Positions 43,641-53,835 of a stretch of DNA of 64,000 nt are shown here, piece after piece. Each line of letters opens with the position of its first letter. Position 1 is the first letter of the stretch. Under the pieces are notes generated by a model. It did no database searches. It saw only the letters and a program-made list of their open reading frames with translations, and had not been told where the DNA came from. The stretch spans positions 6,808,001 to 6,872,000 of the forward strand of contig NZ_CP109171.1 of NCBI RefSeq assembly GCF_036246005.1. The letters run 5' to 3'. The stretch comes from Streptomyces sp. NBC_01723. Lineage in GTDB: Bacteria; Actinomycetota; Actinomycetes; Streptomycetales; Streptomycetaceae. The position numbers and the translations under genes were made by a program.

Positions 43641-44290
43641 ATGAGCTGGACCGTTCCGGGTTCGGACAGGGCGTGCTTGAACTGCCGGGCGAGTTCTTCG
43701 GTGGTCCCGGCACGGGTTGCGGGCGCACCCGTGCCGTTGGAGAGGGAAACGAGGTCCCGGATCGGCCGGGACAGGTCGAAGAGCCGGGCGGACGCGTCGG
43801 CGGTGGTGCCGACGGCATTTTCTGCTGTGTTCGTGGCGCGTCCTTGTGGCCTCTCCCAGACGCCGATGGACTCCGATGGTGTCCGCGACGGAAACGCGGT
43901 CGCTCCGGGCAGTACGGACGACAGTTGACGGAGACGTAACGGAGTCCGGAGACTTCCTCGCAGGGCTGGACGGCAGCCTCGGGTTGTTGCTCCCTTCGTG
44001 GTCGACGAGACAGACGTCTTCCCATTTGGTGAGTCTGCGGTAGCAGATAGGGACGCGGGCGATGCTGGTGAGGGCCACGGTGGCGTCCCAGCCGCTTTGA
44101 GGACTCGGTGCCTTGCGGGCTGCGCGGTGGACGATACCACGCACGCGTAGCCGTCGCCGCAGGCAGTCCAGGCAGTCCAGTCGGTAACGCCCCGCCCGGT
44201 CCAGGGCCTTACTCCACTGGCTGAACCGCCGCCGACGTCGGGCGACGATCTGCTTGTTCAGGGGATTGACAAGTCCTGGCAGCTATCGGC
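43641..44290 (-). other. degenerate coding remnants, family unclear
   Basis: Minus-strand text such as NKQIVARRRRRFSQWSKALD, GWDATVALTSIARVPICYRR, LTKWEDVCLVDHEGSN and, in another frame, ADASARLFDLSRPIRDLVSL, EELARQFKHALSEPG looks like former coding sequence with several breaks. I cannot name a family. Confidence 0.35.
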
Positions 44291-45139
44291 ATCCGTGGTC
44301 ACAGTGGAGTGGCGCCCGAGCCGGCCAGCCGTGCCGACCTTTGCTGTCGTTTTGGTCCGGCGCTCACTCCTGAGGGGATCAATGCGTTCAGATGATGATC
44401 CGGGTCACAGCCCACAGATTGTCTTGGCGGGCCTGTCATGGGTGGCACGCCACCGCCCCGCCAGCGGCTCCGTTACTGCCGGCAAGGTCGGTAGGAGCGG
44501 CGCAGGTTCCCGGCGCAGACCCTCGTGACGGCACGGGTCAAGGTCAACGGCCGTGCGCCCATGCCAAGCGTTAACTCGCCGGCCGCCCAGATGCCTGACC
44601 AACGAACACGAAAGTCTGCAGTCTGGCTTCTGCGCCCTGGGACATGTCGTGTCGGGGGCTCATGGTCAGCGAAGGCCACGCAAGCACCGAAGACGAGGTC
44701 CCTGAACCCATGTCGGGCAACAGCGAGAGACATGGCCTCCGTGATCATCGGACTGAGGGCGGTCGCATGAAAGTGATCCTGCCGCGCGTCAACGCTCGAC
44801 GTGGCTGCGGTAACCGTGACGTGACCGGCAGGCAGCGCTCGAGACACGGCCACACCCCTGCGGGAGCGGAGCGTCCGCAGTGAAGTGTGACGGCGAAACG
44901 TTGCGAATTGTGCGTCATCGGACTCTCGGATGGCAACTTCGCCAACTCGCCACTTCCTGTCCGCGTTTGGAGCCGGAGGCGGCCTGCACGGCCACGGTGA
45001 CAGGCTCCTGCCGTTCCCAAAGGAAGCACCATGAATTCGAGTGAGGTACTCAGGCCATGTCCTATGCGGTGTGGCGGTTGCCGGGCCGGCCCTGGGGCGG
45101 AACTCGCAGAGTTGAATTGTTACGTGAATGATGTGAGGT
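44291..45139. other. stretch without a supported gene
   Basis: Open frames exist on both strands (for example 44473-45150 minus) but show no ribosome site, domain or codon pattern I would trust. CAGGCCATGTCCTATGCGGT near 45051 resembles an IS5-E terminus. Confidence 0.5.
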
Positions 45140-45318
45140 CGCGGAACCATTGATCTCGTCCCTGGAAGTACGTTCGCCGGGCGATGAGACGCGGGACACG
45201 GCAGATGAGGATTTGTCCGCGGTCATCGTCCATGCACTGAGGAGCGGATGTGTCTGGCGGACGCTACCGCCGCGCTTCGGGATACCTAAACCAACGGCCC
45301 ACCGCGGATTTCTTGTCT
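45140..45318 (+). pseudogene. IS5-E-like transposase, N-terminal fragment
   Basis: ADEDLSAVIVHALRSGCVWR followed by TLPPRFGIPKPTAHRGFL parallels the N-terminal part of the IS5-E transposase. It ends at a stop and the rest is missing. Confidence 0.65.
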
Positions 45319-45415
45319 GACAACGGCTGACCCAATGAAGTTGAGTCGGTCCTCGTGGTTGTGTCCGTGTCAGGAGTTCGACGTTGACTAAACCGCTCCG
45401 GGATCGGTGGAGGCT

Positions 45416-45755
45416 CTATGCGTTGGCTCCAGCCGCCGGTTGGGGCTGGTGTTGAGCGTAGTAGTTGGTCTGGTGCTCGTGGGGCGGGATGTCTCTGATC
45501 GCTGTGTGGAGGCGCTGGTTGTTGAACCAGTCGACCCATTCCGCAGTGGCGAGTTCGACGTCGGCAAGGCTGTGCCAGGGCCGACGGGGCTTGATCAACT
45601 CCGTCTTGTAGGAGCCGATCTGGGATTCCATGAGCGCGTTGTCCAGGGCGTTGCCGACGGTGCCGATCGGGAGTATCGATGCCGGCGTCGAGGAGGTGGG
45701 CGGTGAAGGCGATCGAGGTGTACTGGGTGAGTTCAACCGGTCGATGCAACACCGG
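45416..45755 (-). pseudogene. IS3-family transposase, C-terminal fragment
   Basis: VGNALDNALMESQIGSYKTE with the catalytic Glu, LIKPRRPWHSLADVELATAE and WVDWFNNQRLHTAIRDIPPH, EHQTNYYAQHQ is the end of an IS3 OrfB integrase. The preceding SIAFTAHLLDAGI lies in another frame (shift near 45670). Upstream parts are replaced by IS30. Confidence 0.85.
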
Positions 45756-45756
45756 G

Positions 45757-47210
45757 TTGTTGAAGTGAGCGTAGTTGCTCTTCGAAGACTTCGGCGGGGG
45801 TCTTCCAGCCGAGGGTCTTGCGGGGCCGGTTGTTGAGTGCGTATGCGACGGCTTCGGGGTCTTCGGCGGACCACCGGGACAGGTCTGTGTCTTTCGGGAA
45901 ATACTGTCGCAGCAGCCCGTTGGTGTTCTCGTTCGCCGGTCGCTGCCAGGGCGAGTGTGGGTCAGCGAAGAACACCCTGGTCCCGCTCTCCATGGCGAAC
46001 TGGGCGTGGCCGGAGGGCTCCTTCCCGCGGTCCCAGGTGAGGGTCTTGCGTAGTTGCTCGGGCACCTTGGTCATCGCTTCCGTCAGCGCCGCGTTCATCG
46101 CCGTGGCCCCGTATCCGCCGAGCGATGGTCCGTTCTTGACGTACGGTTTCTCGCCCCAGCCGTCCAGCCGTGGGAGATGGACCAGGAGCGTGGACCTGCT
46201 GCTGCGCTCGACGAGCGTGCCGATCGCGGACCTACCCGTCCCGATGATCAGGTCACCCTGCCCAATGGCCTGGGACAGCACGGTCGTCGGCCTCGGCCGG
46301 GCGCTCGCTGAGAACGACGTCAGCAGTGACGTGGCCCTGCGGCTTGTTCCGGGACCGCGCCCTTGGCGCCCGCAGTGCACGGCCCGTGCGCAAGCACGTG
46401 ACCAGCTCGCGCTTAAGCGCGCCTCGGCCCTCGATGAACAGCGCCTGGTAAATCGCCTCATGACTGATGCGCATGGACTCATCATCCGGGAAATCGACCC
46501 GCAGCCGGCAGGCGATCTGCTCCGGGCTCCATGCCGTTGACCACCGTCTGTCCTGGCGATGGGGCTTGTTCAGGCCCTTCCACGGCGGCGTCGCAGGACC
46601 TGGAATGATCGTGCCGTCGGGGCGGCGCACGTCACCGGCGAGTCGGTCCTGCACGTACTTACGCAAACGGCCGTTGCCCACGAGCCTGGCCGTCTTCGGG
46701 CGCTTCGCGGCCTGCTGCGCTTTCCACTGGGCCACCACGGCGCGATAGACCGGCTTACCACCCCTGGTCGCGGCGTTGCGACGCAGCTCGCGAGAGATCG
46801 TTCCCGGGTCGCGCCCGAGCGTGCGGGCGATCTCACGCACGCCCTTGTCCCGGGCCCTGAGCAAGGCGATCTCCTCGCGTTCGGCGAACGACAGGTAGCG
46901 GCCGGAGGGCTCGTCCAGACTCAGCGGCGCCATCCCGCCAGCGTGTCGGAACCATCGAATCCCGACCGGTGCCGACACGCCGACCCCCTCGGCGGCCTGG
47001 ACCGAGGTGACCCCGGATGCGATCAGACGCCAGAACTCCCGTTGCACAGCACGCGATGGCTCAGGCCGGCCCGGCAACCGCATCGGCGCCCGCATTGCCC
47101 TATCCGCTGCCCACTGCCGCCGCGCACCCGGTGGCGCCTGCGGCATCTGCTTCCTCGGTCGTCCCATTGCACACCTCCGTGATCAGAAGGTGTTGCGACG
47201 ACCACTTCAA
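45757..47210. mobile_element. IS30-family element
   Basis: The IS30 transposase is bounded by imperfect inverted ends around GTTGAAGTGAGCGTAGTTGC (45757) and GTCGCAAC-type sequence, inverted, ending near 47210 (GTTGCGACGACCACTTCAAT). It inserted into or replaced part of the IS3 remnant. Confidence 0.7.
45765..47167 (-). pseudogene. IS30-family transposase with one frameshift
   Basis: From 47167 the protein reads an N-terminal helix-turn-helix (IASGVTSVQAAEGVGVS), the IS30 motif YLSFAEREEIALLRARDKGV, REIARTLGRDPGTISRELRR and the central WSPEQIACRLRVDFPDDESM, ISHEAIYQALFIEGRGALK. Near 46255-46290 the frame changes and the DDE core continues: QGDLIIGTGRSAIGTLVERS, RKTLTWDRGKEPSGHAQFAM, FFADPHSPWQRPANENTNGL with the Glu, LRQYFPKDTDLS. 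The expected D of GDLIIG(K) lies just after the shift. One indel separates it from a functional gene. Confidence 0.85.
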
Positions 47211-47403
47211 TCCACCCACCCTGGAGACCATCATTCGCTGCCTATGTGATGAAGAATCCCGAATCAGGGCAGGCGCAAGGCTCGTATTTAGGGCTTGACC
47301 TGTATAAACGCCCTCTCGGATCCCAAGGTCCGGAACCGGCTCGCAGTTCAGGCGTCGCGGACAAGGGAGGGGTGGTTGTCTGTGTTCTGGAGGCGGGGCA
47401 GGC
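47211..47403. other. short non-coding stretch
   Basis: Between the IS30 end and the repeat-gene stop; nothing recognised. Confidence 0.5.
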
Positions 47404-48570
47404 TCAGCGCCTCTGTCTCTTGGCCGGTTGAGGCGCCGTCGGGTACCCGAAAGCCGGCGGTGCCGCTTGGGAGGGGCCCGGCTGGTGACCGGCCTGGGGA
47501 CTGGAGAACTGACCGGAACCGGCCGCGGACACCAGATATCTCCCCACTGGGTTCTGCGCCTCGTCCGAGGCAGGCAGAACTCCCGGCAGCGGCACAGCGG
47601 CCCCGCTCCAAGACTGTGCAGCCCCCGCACCGGGCAGCCCCAGCCCGGGCTGCACACCGCCGACAACCACACCGGACAAGAAGTCCCGCTGCCGCGCTAC
47701 CGCCGGGTCGATGTAGTAACCCGCCCTGTTCGGCCGTGGCTTCAGGGGGATCTGCGCATCCGCCAGCACCTTCCCCTCCGCTTCACTGACCACCTTCACA
47801 GGGTTGAGGAGGTTACGCATCCGCTGCCGGGCCGCTTTCTCCCACGCGGGCGCGTCCTTCCTGGCCTGCGTGGGGAGGTGGCCGAGGGGGACCTGGGCGG
47901 GGTATTCCGGCTCGCCGCTCAGGCCGTACAACCGTGCCATCCCCAGAGCGTTGCTGACATTCGCAGCCGCCCTGGTGTCGTCACTGAGCCGTGGCACCGT
48001 CGGGTCGATGTAGTAACCCGCTCCCTGCGGCCGTGGCCTCACGGGGATCTGCGCATCCGCCAGCACCTTCCCCTCCGCTTCACTGACCACACTCGCAGGG
48101 TCGAGGAGATGATGCATCCGCTGCTGGGCTGCTTTCTCCCACGCGGGCGCGTCCTTCCTCCGCATGGGGAGGTGGCCGAGGGGGACCTGGGCGGGGTGTT
48201 CCGGCTCGCGGGTCAGGCCGTACAGCCGTGCGATCCCCGTGGCGTTGCTGACATTCGCAGCCGCCCTGGTGTCCTCACTGTGCCGCGCTACCGTCGGGTC
48301 GATGTGGTAACCCGCTCCCTGCGGCCGTGGCTTCACGGGGATCTGCGCATCCGCCAGCACCTTCCCCTCCGCTTCACTGACCACATTTTCGGGTTTGCGG
48401 AGGTTATGCATCCGCTGCCGGGCCGCGTTCTCCCACGCGGGCGCGTCCTTCCTGTACCGCTTGGGGAGGTGGCCGAGGGGGACCTGGGCGGGGTGTTCCG
48501 GCTCGCCGCTCAGGCCGTACAGCCGGGCCATCCCCAGAGCGTGCCCTTGAAGGGGAGCCTGCTGATCCAT
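47404..48570 (-). CDS. tandem 99-residue repeat protein (388 aa)
   Basis: Second intact member of the repeat family. It starts at ATG 48570 with GGAGG upstream and has the same N-terminus (MDQQAPLQGHALGM) as the plus-strand gene. Three units follow (types S, T, S), then the shared linker RQRDFLSGVVVGGVQPGLGL, SWSGAAVPLPGVLPASDEAQ. The C-terminus differs from the larger paralogue after QAGHQPGPSQ: here a short AAPPAFGYPTAPQPAKRQRR end. Helical segments PAWEKAARQRM and [12 protein letters not shown] recur. No signal peptide. Function unknown. The shared leader and nearly identical repeats show recent duplication. Confidence 0.75.
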   Translation of the reverse strand: MDQQAPLQGHALGMARLYGLSGEPEHPAQVPLGHLPKRYRKDAPAWENAARQRMHNLRKPENVVSEAEGKVLADAQIPVKPRPQGAGYHIDPTVARHSEDTRAAANVSNATGIARLYGLTREPEHPAQVPLGHLPMRRKDAPAWEKAAQQRMHHLLDPASVVSEAEGKVLADAQIPVRPRPQGAGYYIDPTVPRLSDDTRAAANVSNALGMARLYGLSGEPEYPAQVPLGHLPTQARKDAPAWEKAARQRMRNLLNPVKVVSEAEGKVLADAQIPLKPRPNRAGYYIDPAVARQRDFLSGVVVGGVQPGLGLPGAGAAQSWSGAAVPLPGVLPASDEAQNPVGRYLVSAAGSGQFSSPQAGHQPGPSQAAPPAFGYPTAPQPAKRQRR

Positions 48571-48653
48571 GACATCCTCCATACGCAAACCGCCGACAAC
48601 ACACCCCCTCAACGCAGCACACCGCCCGACGGTTCAACACCCGCCTGCCCTAG
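48571..48653 (-). promoter_or_regulatory. conserved leader of the repeat gene (minus copy)
   Basis: The same ~80-bp leader as at 34444-34525, inverted, again ending at CTAG (48650-48653). It differs by one G in the GAGGGGG run. Confidence 0.6.
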
Positions 48654-48705
48654 CCTCAATACCAGGACTCCGTTGGAGATGTTGGGCAGGTCATGCGGTG
48701 ACTGA

Positions 48706-49652
48706 GAGAGCATCTGATCAACGTTCACGCCGATATCAGTGGGATGCCTGTTTCGATTCGCCAGGTTGGTGTGGATTCTCCGGTCAGTTCGCGGGCCATT
48801 TTGTTAGCCATCGCCCAGTGGATCATCGACTGTGGTCGCTGCGGCAGGGCTTCGTAGTCCCGTGTCAGGCGGCGGTGCTGCATCAGCCGGCCCAAGGTCC
48901 GCTCGATCACCCACCGTTTCGACAGCGGCTCGAACCCCTTTGTCCGTGGCCTCTGTACCACCTCGACATCGATGCCCAGCCGGGCGCCGTGGTCGAAGAT
49001 GCTGTTCTGGTAGCCGCCGTCGGCCCAGACCTTGGACACGCTGGGACGTGCCGCGGCCAGGTCGTCGAGCAGGAGCTTGCCGCCGGTGGTGTCGTGCACG
49101 TTCGCGGCGGTGACCAGGACAGCCAAGACCAGGCCGAGCGTGTCGGTGATCACGTGTCGCCTGCGTCCTTTGATCTTCTTGCCGGCGTCGATGCCCTGGC
49201 TGGTCTCGGAGACGTTTGTCGAGGTCTTCACGCTCTGCGCGTCCGCCACGGCCGCAGTGGGCTGCACGCTGCGGCCATGCAACTGGCAGGTCTCGTCGCG
49301 TAACAGGTCGTGGACCTGCCGGGTGGTGCCGTCGGCTTCCCACTTCGCGTAGTAGTCATAGATGGTCTTGTACGGCGGGAAGTCGTGCGGCAGGTACTCC
49401 CACGGGATGCCGGTGCGGTTGGCGTACAGGATCGCGTTGACGATCTCCCGCGCATCATGGGCCCGGGCCGCCGTCCCCGGCCCAGTCCGTCTCGCCCGCC
49501 AGGCCGCGAAGACCGGCTCGATCAGAGCCCAGCGGGCATCGGACACATCACTGCGGTACGGACGACGAGCACTCACCCACCGTGCAACGACCGCCAACGC
49601 CACCAGTCACAAACCCATCCCAGAACACCAACTACCTAGATCAGATGCTCTC
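48706..49652. mobile_element. IS5-H (about 947 bp)
   Basis: Inverted ends GAGAGCATCTGATC at 48706 and GATCAGATGCTCTC ending at 49652. One intact transposase on the minus strand. It adjoins IS5-B copy 4 within four bases. Confidence 0.88.
48725..49603 (-). CDS. IS5-H transposase (292 aa, intact)
   Basis: A single-frame IS5-family transposase: RSDVSDARWALIEPVFAAWR, GIPWEYLPHDFPPYKTIYDY, AVADAQSVKTSTNVSETSQG with the first Asp, SKVWADGGYQNSIFDHGARL with the second, and LSKRWVIERTLGRLMQHRRL with the Glu. The N-terminus may begin a few codons later. It is the only intact element of its type in the window. Confidence 0.92.
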   Translation of the reverse strand: MALAVVARWVSARRPYRSDVSDARWALIEPVFAAWRARRTGPGTAARAHDAREIVNAILYANRTGIPWEYLPHDFPPYKTIYDYYAKWEADGTTRQVHDLLRDETCQLHGRSVQPTAAVADAQSVKTSTNVSETSQGIDAGKKIKGRRRHVITDTLGLVLAVLVTAANVHDTTGGKLLLDDLAAARPSVSKVWADGGYQNSIFDHGARLGIDVEVVQRPRTKGFEPLSKRWVIERTLGRLMQHRRLTRDYEALPQRPQSMIHWAMANKMARELTGESTPTWRIETGIPLISA

Positions 49653-49656
49653 CTAT

Positions 49657-50549
49657 TGAGCTCTTTCAGAGTTGGCTCTCCAGGGTGAGGAGGGCCTTGG
49701 CGATGACGGTCATGCGGTTGGGGCTGATGCGGGCTCTGCGGAAGATCTGCCAGGACTTCAGCCGTGCCATGCCGCGTTCGACGGGAGCTCGAGCCTGGGC
49801 CGGTGCGCGGTTGACAGTTCGCTGTGTGGGCGTGAGTTCGCCTCCGGGTGGTCGTTTGAGCCCGGTGGTGGCCCAAGGGCCGGCGCCCTGGTATGCGCGG
49901 TCAGCCAGGGCGGGGGCGCCCTGTCGCTCGCAGATCCGGATGATCCGGTGGGGGCGGGCCGAGGTCAGGTCATGGGTGCGGTCCGGCAGCGCGGGCGAGA
50001 TCCACAGCACCTTGCCGGTGGGGTCGGTGACGGCCTGGTCGTTCACCCCGTGGCGGCGGTGCTTGGCCGGGTAGTCGCCACGGCCCACGGCCGTCGCCGG
50101 TCCGGTCGCACTCGGCGAGGGTCCCGTCCAGCAGCACGAAGTCCGGGTCGCTCTCGCGCAGGACCTTCAGCAGGCCCGGAGCCCGGCCGGCGAGCAGACC
50201 GACGACGGCCGTGGCGTATGCGTGAGCGGTACCGACGGATATACCGAAGCCGGCCGCGATGCGCGCGAGGGTGTCGTGACGGCGCAGATACACCAGGGCG
50301 ACCAGCGCACGCTGGTGCGGCGGGAGCTTGCATCGCCGGTCCCCCTCAAGGGTGACGATGAGCATCGTGACCCACGCGACCAAGGCGTGAGACAGGTCGA
50401 GTGCGGCAGGATAGAGAACCAACGAGGCTCCTGTGCCGATGGATTGAGACTTCGAACACCTCCCTCAACGGCACGGGAGCCTCGTGCGTTGCGGTCCCTC
50501 CTCCCCAGCAGCACCGTCACCCGTTCAGCGGCCACGCTGAAACGGCTCA
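49657..50549. mobile_element. IS5-B copy 4 (about 893 bp)
   Basis: Ends TGAGCTCTTTCAGAGTTGG and, inverted, CACGCTGAAACGGCTCA. Transposase on the minus strand in two frames (50422-49970 and 50088-49666). The second frame here is whole: [60 protein letters not shown]. Of the four full-length copies it looks the least damaged. Confidence 0.9.
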
Positions 50550-50803
50550 TTGTGTTAGTCCTGGAACGCAACGGCCGTGGAGTTGCCGCTTGGGTTCGCC
50601 CCCTCGAGGGCTGCCGAGAAGGATCCGGAAGCGGAAGGTATTGGCTCCAAGGAGACTTCTTGCCGATTCCAGCTGGCTCGACGTGAACAACGGATTTGCA
50701 GTCCGACCGGTTCAAGATCCTGGACCTGGCAAGCGGTCCGTTGTCCGCCCGCGGACGGGAAGCTCGGTCCTCGCAGGAGAAGCTCTTCCGCTCCCGGTCT
50801 CGC
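50550..50803. other. spacer between the IS region and the secretion operon
   Basis: About 250 bp with no supported gene. It holds the 3' end of the leftward operon; no strong terminator was recognised. Confidence 0.5.
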
Positions 50804-52270
50804 CTACTTGTTCCACCTCTTGTTTGTGTCGTTGACCTCGAGTTCGGCCGCCGTCAGGTCCACGTGCAGGGGGATCCCGGGGCGGTTGCCGACTTTGATG
50901 AGGAAGTTGCCAAGCCCGGGCGCGTCCGCCCGGCGGCCGCGATTGGAGGCCCAGGCCGGTGGGGTGGACCAGTCGACCAGCAGACGCCTCTCCGCCTCGT
51001 TCAGCTCTACGATCTGTGACAGCTGCGGTATCTCGGCAGGCGGAAGTCCCCCGCAGACCACCATGCCGGCGCGTTCCACGAAGCCCTTCGCCTTGGTGCG
51101 GTCCTCCTCCGTCGGCAGGGCCAGCAGATCGTCGATGCTGTGGGTGATCATGGCCAGGCCCACTCCGCGCTGGCGGTCCAGGCGGGTGAGGGCGTTCACG
51201 CGGTCGACCAGACCACGGCCGGCCTGGAGGACGCGCCACAGTTCGTCCATGACCAGGAAGTAGTTGCGCTGGGGTTCCAGTCCCGCGTCCGTGAGGGCGT
51301 GGGCCGCCGAGACCGCGCCGAATCCGTACGACCAGCAGGACAGCAGCGCCGCGGCCTGGAGCAGGGCCTCGCTGTCGTCGATGCCGCTGACGTCGAAGCA
51401 GACCGGGCGGTCCAGCTTCATCGCCTCCGTCGTCGGCCGGGCGAAGGTCCCGCCCAGACGTCCGTCGCCGAGCAGTGCGGTCAGGGAGGCCTCCAGGTTC
51501 TCCGTGATGTCGCGGTACCGGGTCAGGTCGCCCCGGTCCAGGGCAACCGCCCGTACGGCTTCCGGCGCGTCCTTGATGACCTGGACGAGGTCACCGAGCA
51601 CCGGTACCCGGCCCGAGCGCGAGTCGTGCCGGTCGTCCAGGATGTTCAGCGCGGTCGACAGGATCGTCTCCTCACGGTCCGTCGGCGGCCCCGAGCGCAG
51701 GATGGTCACCAGTGCGGAGACCATGTTGAGGCGGCGGCCGTGGATGTCCGCGAGAAGCCGCTCGCGGGCCTCACCGGTGAGCCTCGCCGCCGCCCGGGCG
51801 GACTCGCCGGGGTCCAGGACGTTGAGATTGCCGCGGCCCCGTCCCAGGCTGATGACCTGCCCGCCGATGGCCCTGATCAGGTCCGCGTAGTCCGGCTTGA
51901 GGTCGCCGAAGATCATCGGATGGACACCGTAGCCGGACAGGCCGAGGGCCATGCGCCGTACGACCGTCGACTTGCCGAGCCCCGGCCGGCCCAGTACGAA
52001 CATCGACGGATTGGCCAGCAGGCTAGTGCGCATGAACCAAGACACGGGATCGCAACACACCGTCGCCCCGGAGTCCAGGTCACGGCCGAGCGGGACGCCG
52101 ACCATGGGGGTCCCGGCGCCCGCGCCGAACGGCCACAGGCCGCACACCTGTACCGATGTACCGCGCCACTCAGGCGCGGGATCCACATAGCCGACCATGC
52201 CGCCGCCGACCCCGGGCCAGCCGCGGGGGGTGGGGCGGGGCGGGCGGAACTGCTTGGTCATGCGTGCCAT
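50804..52270 (-). CDS. VirB4/TraC-like conjugation ATPase
   Basis: A 488-residue P-loop ATPase. Walker A is GRPGLGKST at residues 94-102 and Walker B is YFLVMDE near 337-343, followed by ALTRLDRQRGVGLAMITHSI typical of VirB4/HerA-type ATPases. The N-terminal ~90 residues keep only a short version of the domain found in full VirB4 proteins (GVPLGRDLDSGATVCCDPVS), a common form in actinobacterial systems where the front half is a separate protein. The ATG has GAGGAG upstream. It is the last gene of the leftward operon, 69 bp behind the SCO6880-like gene. Expected to power assembly of or transfer through the membrane channel. Confidence 0.88.
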   Translation of the reverse strand: MARMTKQFRPPRPTPRGWPGVGGGMVGYVDPAPEWRGTSVQVCGLWPFGAGAGTPMVGVPLGRDLDSGATVCCDPVSWFMRTSLLANPSMFVLGRPGLGKSTVVRRMALGLSGYGVHPMIFGDLKPDYADLIRAIGGQVISLGRGRGNLNVLDPGESARAAARLTGEARERLLADIHGRRLNMVSALVTILRSGPPTDREETILSTALNILDDRHDSRSGRVPVLGDLVQVIKDAPEAVRAVALDRGDLTRYRDITENLEASLTALLGDGRLGGTFARPTTEAMKLDRPVCFDVSGIDDSEALLQAAALLSCWSYGFGAVSAAHALTDAGLEPQRNYFLVMDELWRVLQAGRGLVDRVNALTRLDRQRGVGLAMITHSIDDLLALPTEEDRTKAKGFVERAGMVVCGGLPPAEIPQLSQIVELNEAERRLLVDWSTPPAWASNRGRRADAPGLGNFLIKVGNRPGIPLHVDLTAAELEVNDTNKRWNK

Positions 52271-52338
52271 TGAGGTCTCCTCGTTCTTCGCCGCTCTCCG
52301 TCACATCGCTGCGACCGCGTCACACTGCGTCAGATGCC

Positions 52339-53835
52339 TTACATGGCGTCGCGTATGGTCTGCGGCAGTGCGGTGTGGAGGGGGAGCACCAGGCCAAGAG
52401 GCAGCGCCGCGGCGAACGCCGTGGCCTGGGAGCCGTAGACGGGCCGCACCGCGATACGGGCTGCGGGGGCAAGGTTGTCGACCGCGGCGGCGGCCTTCGG
52501 CAGGTCTGCGGCAGCGTTGACGGTCGCTGTGATCAGCAGGCCGAAGCGGATCACGCCGTGTCCCTGGGCCTGTTCCTCGGTGGTCCTGCGCGCCGCGATC
52601 ACCTCCGCGTCCTCGCGTGCCTTTCCGATCTGTTGCTGCTGGGCGGCGAACAGCGCGTTCTTGTAGTCCTGTTGGACGACGCGGGCGCCGTCGGCCGGAC
52701 TGTGTGGGCGGTACAGGAGGGTGACCCGCTTGCGAGCGATGTCGCGGTTGGGCTGGACCAGCCCGGTCAGGACATTGGAGAACACCTCGCCCTGCGGGGC
52801 CTCCGTCATAGCCCACGTCATGCTGAACGCCCCGTCGTGCCGGTAGTGGTCCCAGGCTTCCTGGGCGGCCATGGGCCCGGCTTCCTTCCAGGTCAGCCCG
52901 GTGCCGCCGGTCGCCCGCGCCTCTTCCACCAGGGTCGCCACGGTCGGGTCATAGGCGACACGTACCACCTCGGCGAGTTCGGTCGCGGTCATCGGGACGG
53001 CCGTACCAGCGCTGGTGAGGGACAGCCCCGCGGTCAGCCCCGGCAGGCGGGTGCCGATGTGCAGCGCCATGTCCTCGGCGCTGCGTCGGGGTGTACCCGG
53101 GCGGGCCGCGCCGGAGTACGTCAGCGCGACGCGCGTGGCGATCTGCGCTGAGCCGGCGGGGTAGGCGGCCAGCACCTCGTGGAGCATCGCCGTGGCCAAC
53201 TGGGGTGCCGCGGCAACGGTGTTGGAGGCGATCTCATGCTGGAGCCGCACCCCGGAGTCGGGTGCGGTCTCAACGGTGACGCTCGCGGCAACGAGATCCG
53301 GTTCGGACCCCAGAGCGGAAAGCCATTGGCCCCAGTGAGCCACCCAGGTGTCGACCTGACGCTCGTCGACGAGGGCGGATCCGTCCGCGTCGCAGGAGAT
53401 GACCACCGTGTGATGGCCGGTCGCCGGAATCGTGATCACTGCGAAGGGGCGGCCGTAGCCGTCCTGAGCCTCCGTCAGCGTCGACCCGGCCGCTAGTCCG
53501 GGCAGTTCGCAGGTGCCGTAGCCGGTTCGGCCCAGCGGACCCGACCGGTACAGATGCCCCCCGGAACGGGTGGTGCGCCACCAGGCCAGGCGGACCGCGC
53601 CACGCTTCATCAGGGTACGGTCGTGACGGTCCCTGAACGCGAGCGCCGTTGTGACCATCGCCACAGACACCGCCATGAGCAGCGCGGCCCAGACGGAGAC
53701 CAGTGTGGTCAGCACCACGGCGATCAGTCCGGCGAGCAGCAGCAGCGTCGTGCCCAGGGACAGTCCGCGTAGGCCGGAGGCGCGAGGTTTGCGGAAGTTG
53801 CCGTAGGTGCGCGTGGTGGTTTCTTCAACGGTCAT
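52339..53835 (-). CDS. SCO6880-family secretion-associated protein
   Basis: A 498-residue protein. Two adjacent membrane segments lie near the N-terminus (LSLGTTLLLLAGLIAVVLTT, VWAALLMAVSVAMVTTALAF), followed by a large cytoplasmic part (GPLGRTGYGTCELPGLAAGS, TVVISCDADGSALVDERQVD, AIRVAYDPTV-like stretch, YRPHSPADGARVVQQDYKNA). This layout matches the SCO6880 family found beside truncated VirB4 ATPases in Streptomyces. It is probably the missing N-terminal half of a VirB4/PrgI-type assembly. The ATG at 53835 has AGGAGAAG upstream and overlaps the end of the preceding gene by 11 bases. Confidence 0.85.
   Translation of the reverse strand: MTVEETTTRTYGNFRKPRASGLRGLSLGTTLLLLAGLIAVVLTTLVSVWAALLMAVSVAMVTTALAFRDRHDRTLMKRGAVRLAWWRTTRSGGHLYRSGPLGRTGYGTCELPGLAAGSTLTEAQDGYGRPFAVITIPATGHHTVVISCDADGSALVDERQVDTWVAHWGQWLSALGSEPDLVAASVTVETAPDSGVRLQHEIASNTVAAAPQLATAMLHEVLAAYPAGSAQIATRVALTYSGAARPGTPRRSAEDMALHIGTRLPGLTAGLSLTSAGTAVPMTATELAEVVRVAYDPTVATLVEEARATGGTGLTWKEAGPMAAQEAWDHYRHDGAFSMTWAMTEAPQGEVFSNVLTGLVQPNRDIARKRVTLLYRPHSPADGARVVQQDYKNALFAAQQQQIGKAREDAEVIAARRTTEEQAQGHGVIRFGLLITATVNAAADLPKAAAAVDNLAPAARIAVRPVYGSQATAFAAALPLGLVLPLHTALPQTIRDAM

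Noticed and set aside
44473..45150. A 225-codon minus-strand frame as a gene
   Set aside because: No ribosome site, no domain, no hydrophobic or repeat pattern, and Arg/Pro/Thr-rich text typical of an antisense or out-of-frame reading in GC-rich DNA.
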